Below are positions 59,675-64,000 of a DNA stretch of 64,000 bases, one piece after another; position 1 is the first letter of the stretch, and every line of letters begins with the position of its first letter. The position numbers and the translations under genes were made by a program. The notes under the pieces are model-generated. The model did no database searches. It was not told where the DNA came from and worked only from the letters and a program-made list of their open reading frames with translations. This DNA comes from Bacteroidota bacterium (lineage in GTDB: Bacteria; Bacteroidota; Bacteroidia; NS11-12g; UBA955). The stretch lies in the NCBI GenBank assembly GCA_030834125.1, contig JAURFW010000011.1, positions 1-64,000 of the forward strand, given 5' to 3'.

Positions 59675-60748
59675 ATGACTGAAAAAGATTCCTCCTATCA
59701 ATCAGAAAATTTATTAAACGAGAATGAAGTAAAGCCTATTACATTAGTAGGTGTTGTAAACTTCTTTTGGCGTTGGCGTAAAGTATTCATTATTAGTTCA
59801 GTGATTGCAATAATCGTTTCAATAGTTATTACCCACCCTTCTATTACCAAACCAAAATATAAAGCTCAACATATATTTTATCCAACAAAAAATAATTCAA
59901 TATCAAATGCTTTATTAACAGAGTTAAATCAGCGACAACAAGACCCCCTTGAATTCGGAGAGGAGATCGAAGCCGAAAAAGCTCTACAAGTATTGCAGTC
60001 AGGAACATTATTGGGACGATTAGTTCGTAATTTTAACCTGCTGGAGCATTATGGAATTGATCCCAAAAAGGAGAAGTTTCCAAAGTATGCCCTTGATAAT
60101 AAACTTCAAGAAAATTTTAATTTTGAGCGAACTCGTTATTTAAGTATAAAAATTGAAGTTTTAGATGAAGACCCTAAAATGGCTGCTGACTTGGCAAACG
60201 GTATTGCTGATTTATACGATTCCGTAAAAACAGAAATTCAAAATCAAATAGCACAACCTGCACTACAGATTGTGGAACGTGCACTAAATCAAAAGCGCGA
60301 AAAAATTCAGAGTATTAAAGACGAATTGCGTGAATTAGGAACTAAAGGTATTACCAACTATGAGGAACAGTCTAGAGCCCTAGCCGAGGAAATATATAAA
60401 GTACAATCTTCAGGCAGAACTTCTCAACTTTCTCAACTAATGGAGGAAAGGAAACAATTAGTTGCAAATGGTGGTGATTTTATTGCCTTAAATGAATTAA
60501 TTAAATTGGAAGAGGAGAAGGAAAGTGATTTAATGACTCAATATGAAAAACGTAAAGTAGATGTTGGGGAGAGATTAACACACAAATTTTCAGTTGAGGA
60601 AGCTACGGTTCCAGAAATTAAATTCTGGCCCAAAAGAACATTAATTCTTTTATTATCGGTGTTTGGAACCTTTGCAGCAACCGCTGTTGCACTACTTCTG
60701 ATTGAATTATTTAAAAAACCTTTATCGCGTGTCTCTAATCCTGCGTGA
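59675..60748 (+). CDS. Wzz-like polysaccharide chain length determinant
   Basis: 357 residues from the ATG at 59675 (MTEKDSSYQSENLLNE); an in-frame TTG at 59654 is part of the promoter box. Two membrane helices, about 33-52 and 322-345, flank a large periplasmic domain with coiled coil (about 185-310), as in PCP-type co-polymerases. The second helix is preceded by ATVPEIKFWPKR, a proline-rich motif typical of Wzz. No tyrosine kinase domain. It probably sets the chain length of the polymer made by the overlapping downstream ligase or polymerase gene. Confidence 0.9.
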   Translation: MTEKDSSYQSENLLNENEVKPITLVGVVNFFWRWRKVFIISSVIAIIVSIVITHPSITKPKYKAQHIFYPTKNNSISNALLTELNQRQQDPLEFGEEIEAEKALQVLQSGTLLGRLVRNFNLLEHYGIDPKKEKFPKYALDNKLQENFNFERTRYLSIKIEVLDEDPKMAADLANGIADLYDSVKTEIQNQIAQPALQIVERALNQKREKIQSIKDELRELGTKGITNYEEQSRALAEEIYKVQSSGRTSQLSQLMEERKQLVANGGDFIALNELIKLEEEKESDLMTQYEKRKVDVGERLTHKFSVEEATVPEIKFWPKRTLILLLSVFGTFAATAVALLLIELFKKPLSRVSNPA

Positions 60749-62195
60749 TTTAAATAACACTAAAAAAATTATACTTTGGATAATTCTTATTTCATTGGGA
60801 ATAGGAATACCCTTTTCTGTAATTATGCAACAATATTGGGTATTGGCTATTCCCTTTGGAGTACTTACAATAGTTGCTGCGTTCATTTACACTGAAAATA
60901 CACTTTTACTTGCGGGAGCAATAGCTCCATTATCGGTTAACTTTCAAGACTTAGGCAATGGATTAGGTATGTCGCTGCCTACCGAACCTATTTATATATT
61001 TCTCTTTGGATTATTAATATTCCATTCAATAAAGGAAAGGGCATTTATTGGAGATGCATGGAAGCATCCGCTCACAATTATTGTGAGTATATATATATTT
61101 TGGTTGTGGTTCAGCTCAATTTTTTCTACCATGCCTATGGTGAGCATGAAATTCGCTCTAGCAAGATCTTGGTATATTACCTTGTTCTTTTATTTTGGGA
61201 TTCGAATTTTCAATAATTATAACAAAATTCATTTCTTCATGAAATGGTTTGTTTTCTTTACCATTATTGTAGCCACATATACCTTATACATGCATTCTCA
61301 AGATGGATTTTCAAGAGCAGCAAGTTATGGAATATCCTGGCCGTTTTTTCCCGATCATGGTATGTATGCGGCAGCTTTGGCATATGGAGTTTTTAGCTTG
61401 TTGATTTATACTTTTTACGTTCGACAATTTAATATTCAACTTGCTTGGGCACCAGTATTGTTTTTAGTTTTTACTTGGTTAATGTTTGCAATTGTAAACA
61501 GTTATACGCGAGCTACGTGGTTGAGTTTGATTATTGCAATTGGAGCCTGGTTATTGACGAAGTTTAGGATAAAATTCTTTTGGATAGTTATAGCATTTTT
61601 TATTGCATTAGGTGCGAGTTATCTAAAACAAGATGACATACAATATGCATTAGAAGCAAATAAACAAGGAAGTAGTGATGAGTTAGAGGGTCACGTGAAA
61701 TCTGTATCAAATATATCTACAGACCCAAGTAATTTGGAAAGAATAAATCGATGGAAATGTGCCGCTAGAATGGTAAAGGAGAGACCAATTTTTGGTTTCG
61801 GCGCCGGTACTTATGTTTTTCAATATGGACCATTCCAAAAGTCGAGTGAATTAACTATTATTAGCACTAATTCAGGAGACTTGGGAGATGCGCATAGTGA
61901 ATATTTTTCTGCAATGAGTGAGATGGGTTTTCCGGGATTGGTGATTTGGTTAAGTTTTGTTTTTATTACCATCGGGGTTGCATTTCGAATTATTTATACC
62001 ACAGAAAATTTGAAGATTAAATTAACCACCTACATGGCATTATTGGGATTAATTGCATACCATGCTCATGGTGTGTTAAATAACTACAGTCAATATGATA
62101 AGTTAGCCGTTCCTTTGTGGGCGTTTACAGCAATTATTGTTGCTTTGGATAGGAGGAATAATATGCTTTTAAATAATGTTAGGTCAAAAGAATAA
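60729..62195 (+). CDS. O-antigen ligase / polymerase-like membrane protein
   Basis: 488 residues from a GTG at 60729; an in-frame TTG at 60702 is the alternative, and there is no nearby ATG. About 11-12 membrane helices and a large periplasmic loop (about 290-400) with the Wzy_C-type motif MVKERPIFGFGAGTYVF and DAHSEYFSAMSEMGFPGL. It either joins O-antigen to lipid A core or polymerises repeat units. Overlap with the Wzz gene and the downstream permease (20 bases each) suggests one operon. Confidence 0.88.
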   Translation: MSLILRDLNNTKKIILWIILISLGIGIPFSVIMQQYWVLAIPFGVLTIVAAFIYTENTLLLAGAIAPLSVNFQDLGNGLGMSLPTEPIYIFLFGLLIFHSIKERAFIGDAWKHPLTIIVSIYIFWLWFSSIFSTMPMVSMKFALARSWYITLFFYFGIRIFNNYNKIHFFMKWFVFFTIIVATYTLYMHSQDGFSRAASYGISWPFFPDHGMYAAALAYGVFSLLIYTFYVRQFNIQLAWAPVLFLVFTWLMFAIVNSYTRATWLSLIIAIGAWLLTKFRIKFFWIVIAFFIALGASYLKQDDIQYALEANKQGSSDELEGHVKSVSNISTDPSNLERINRWKCAARMVKERPIFGFGAGTYVFQYGPFQKSSELTIISTNSGDLGDAHSEYFSAMSEMGFPGLVIWLSFVFITIGVAFRIIYTTENLKIKLTTYMALLGLIAYHAHGVLNNYSQYDKLAVPLWAFTAIIVALDRRNNMLLNNVRSKE

Positions 62196-63210
62196 TAGGC
62201 TTTTTAAAACGGGAATTTTTATTAGCGTATCATTTACGTTGATCGGTGTTTTAGGCTATTTTTTAACTACTGATACTACTCCTAATGCAAATTTAATTAA
62301 ACCTGAATGGGCAAGTTTAAAACCTGGAGCTAAAGTGTTCTTTTTTCAGGGTAAACGTAAAACTGCTAGATCTATATTTTATGGATTTTGGGGAGATGAA
62401 AATTTAGGCGAACAGTTTAGTGTTGATCCAAGTTTTAAGGTGGCTAATGATGGTAAAAACTGGCATTATAAGTCTCTTAAAACTGGATTAGTTGAGGAAG
62501 TCGATCAAAAGTTAGTAGAAGGGGATTTACAAACTAAAACCTTTTGGCTGGGCTCAGATATTTTTGGAAGGGATGTAATGAGTAGGCTTATTATTGGTAC
62601 TCGAATCTCCTTGAGTATTGGCTTGTTGTCTATGGTATTGTCCTTAGTGATTGGAATAACAATAGGGTTATGTGCTGGTTACTTTGGAGGATGGGTTGAT
62701 AAAGTTTTAAGTTGGTTGATAACTGTATTTTGGTCTGTTCCAACACTATTGCTTGCATTGGGTTTAAGTGTGTTTTTAGGTAAGGGCTATTTTCAGGTTT
62801 TAATAGCTACTGGATTAAGCACATGGGTGGAGGTAGCGCGTGTTGTGAGAGGGCAAACTTTAGAATTAAGTAAGCGTGAATTTATATTATCCTCAAAAAT
62901 AACAGGATTCGGATCATTTCACATTATGTTCAAACACATTTTGCCTAACCTAACGGGAACACTTACTGTTTTGGCAACTACTAATTTTGCTTCAGCAATA
63001 CTTTTAGAGGCAGGTTTAGGTTTTTTGGGTTTAGGAGTTGAACCACCTATACCAAGTTGGGGTACAATGGTGAAAGAAAATTTGGGATATCTTGTTTTAG
63101 ACCAAGCTTATTTAGCAATAATTCCCGGAGTCGCAATTATGATTCTAGTAATGAGTTTTAATTTGCTCACAATGGGACTCCGAGACTATTTCTCAGAAGA
63201 TTCGATTTAA
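62176..63210 (+). CDS. DppC/OppC-like ABC transporter permease
   Basis: 344 residues. A first membrane helix (about 11-31) is followed by a roughly 95-residue periplasmic segment, then WLGSDIFGRDVMSRLI (about 124-139), a 5-helix permease core and the EAGLGFLGLGVEPPIPSWGTM EAA-type motif of dipeptide/oligopeptide permeases. Usual family members have a shorter link between first helix and GxDxxGRD. The partner permease, ATPase and binding protein are not in the window. Start overlaps the ligase gene by 20 bases. Confidence 0.92.
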   Translation: MLGQKNNRLFKTGIFISVSFTLIGVLGYFLTTDTTPNANLIKPEWASLKPGAKVFFFQGKRKTARSIFYGFWGDENLGEQFSVDPSFKVANDGKNWHYKSLKTGLVEEVDQKLVEGDLQTKTFWLGSDIFGRDVMSRLIIGTRISLSIGLLSMVLSLVIGITIGLCAGYFGGWVDKVLSWLITVFWSVPTLLLALGLSVFLGKGYFQVLIATGLSTWVEVARVVRGQTLELSKREFILSSKITGFGSFHIMFKHILPNLTGTLTVLATTNFASAILLEAGLGFLGLGVEPPIPSWGTMVKENLGYLVLDQAYLAIIPGVAIMILVMSFNLLTMGLRDYFSEDSI

Positions 63211-64000
63211 TAAATTACCTCGAATTTTCTGCTATTGATTTCACCTTGTTCATTTTGGAAATTAATGATATATACGCCTATTTCTAGGTTAGAGGTATTA
63301 ATATAACCATTAGATGGCTTTTCAAATAATTCAACAATTCTACCTTGAACATCAATAACTTTAATCCACTTAGCATTTTTTAATCCAATTATTTGAATGG
63401 GTTGTCCTTTACTTACAGGATTGGGGAAAATGCTGATACTATTTTCTAAATTGTTAATTCCATTATGACTCACATTTACAGGTACAGTAGCTGTATCTTT
63501 GCAACCAGTTGTTGTGTGTGTTCCAATCATAGTAATATCATACTCTCCTGCCTGATCGTAGGTATGGTCTGCACTGTTACCAGTTGTTGTATTTCCATCA
63601 CCTAAATCCCATTCAATGGACATATTTGTAGTGTTTATTGGAGTACAAACTACTCTCCGTTGCCATAATAATTCCCATTGAAAACCAGCACTTGGACGAT
63701 CAAGTGAATTTACTGTAATTGACATTCTATCTGATGTACAACCATTTTGAACGGTTTCGTAATAGACAGTTTTACTAGCAAATATTAAACCTAAATCTAA
63801 GGATGTACCTGAAGCAAATGATGATGTGGTAGTTTCATCCTCAAACCAATTAATTTGTCCGTAATCTATATCAAGACTAATAGATCCAGGAGTCTTGAAA
63901 CAAACTGCAGGTGCATTAATGTTTTTTGCTGCTGGAGGGATGTTTACAATGATTTCTACACTATCGAAATTATCGTTAAGACAATTGCCATCATAGGTTT
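63207..64000 (-). CDS. secreted PKD-domain protein with T9SS sorting domain, N-terminus beyond window
   Basis: 264 residues visible; the reading frame is open to the right edge, so the N-terminal part is missing. Ig-like repeat sequence (for example VNIPPAAKNINAPAVCFKTP) precedes a PKD domain with WDLGDGNTTTG and HTYDQAGEYDITM. The C-terminal 75 residues (SISIFPNPVSKGQPIQIIG to the end) form a type A T9SS sorting domain. It is likely a surface adhesin or matrix protein. Ends overlap the permease gene by 4 bases, tail to tail. Confidence 0.92.
   Translation of the reverse strand, partial: TYDGNCLNDNFDSVEIIVNIPPAAKNINAPAVCFKTPGSISLDIDYGQINWFEDETTTSSFASGTSLDLGLIFASKTVYYETVQNGCTSDRMSITVNSLDRPSAGFQWELLWQRRVVCTPINTTNMSIEWDLGDGNTTTGNSADHTYDQAGEYDITMIGTHTTTGCKDTATVPVNVSHNGINNLENSISIFPNPVSKGQPIQIIGLKNAKWIKVIDVQGRIVELFEKPSNGYINTSNLEIGVYIINFQNEQGEINSRKFEVIY

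Noticed and set aside
1-64000. CRISPR array, tRNA, rRNA, insertion sequence, prophage or toxin-antitoxin pair
   Set aside because: I saw no direct repeat spacing, cloverleaf, transposase or integrase motifs, or small paired ORFs. A covariance-model and repeat search would settle tRNA and CRISPR more firmly.

Overview
The window is an AT-rich stretch (roughly one third G+C by eye) of a Bacteroidota chromosome, most likely Flavobacteriales or a close relative. The evidence is consistent across the window: TonB-dependent receptors with carboxypeptidase-like N-terminal domains, secreted proteins ending in type IX secretion (T9SS) sorting domains, a RibBA fusion, an E1 alpha/beta fusion, a DUF2723 membrane protein, the ileS-dksA-like-lspA gene order, and promoters of the Bacteroidota type (-7 element TAnnTTTG). 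I see no rRNA, tRNA, insertion sequence, prophage, integron or CRISPR array. The genes are tightly packed and no gap between genes exceeds 300 bases; the largest is about 200 bases (35089-35285), in which I see only a weak promoter-like box.

Layout. 1-9856 (- strand): a TonB receptor cut by the window edge, gltA, a small winged-helix-like gene, lysS, lspA, a DksA-like gene and a type 2 ileS. 9958-14393 (-): a T9SS-exported alpha/beta-hydrolase-like protein behind its own TonB receptor. 14533-22632: 2-oxoacid dehydrogenase E1, an aldehyde dehydrogenase, a GreA-like factor, ribBA with a flavin reductase, yqeY and gltX. 22679-30132 (+): a DUF2723/GT117 membrane protein, rlmB, and a nucleotide-sugar cluster (DegT aminotransferase, UDP-glucose dehydrogenase, UDP-glucuronate decarboxylase). 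30133-39026: rlmN-der (-), folA, nadK, a secreted nuclease-like protein, a secreted GH13 amylase and a membrane metallophosphoesterase (+). 39066-47535: htpG, recX, an exported unknown, ACMSD, an amino acid permease, and a sugar MFS transporter with a second GH13 amylase. 47616-56033: a YbjN-like protein, a TPR-like lipoprotein, the overlapping mutL-rhomboid-rhomboid-EEP operon, a lipoprotein-prmA pair and an SRAP protein. 56143-64000: ndk, a LOG-family protein, a deoxyhypusine synthase-like protein, a KdsC-like phosphatase, a CBS protein, Wzz, an O-antigen ligase-like protein, a DppC-like permease and the C-terminal part of a PKD/T9SS protein.

The region is mostly housekeeping: translation and RNA modification (lysS, ileS, gltX, rlmB, rlmN, prmA, der), cofactors (riboflavin, folate, NADP), DNA repair (mutL, recX, SRAP) and envelope polysaccharide. 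I found no convincing multi-gene system of a wholly new kind. The most interesting signals are: (1) eleven genes whose TAnnTTTG promoter box ends exactly 4 or 5 bases before the ATG, which predicts leaderless mRNAs with a fixed promoter-to-start phase; (2) an isoleucyl-tRNA synthetase whose HIGH motif is swapped to GIHH, the pattern linked to very high mupirocin resistance; (3) a T9SS-exported hydrolase-fold protein with no nucleophile serine at the elbow; (4) a GH13 amylase with altered substrate-binding motifs; (5) terminators that share bases with the next gene's promoter or touch its start codon; and (6) six of seven convergent gene junctions with no room for a terminator.
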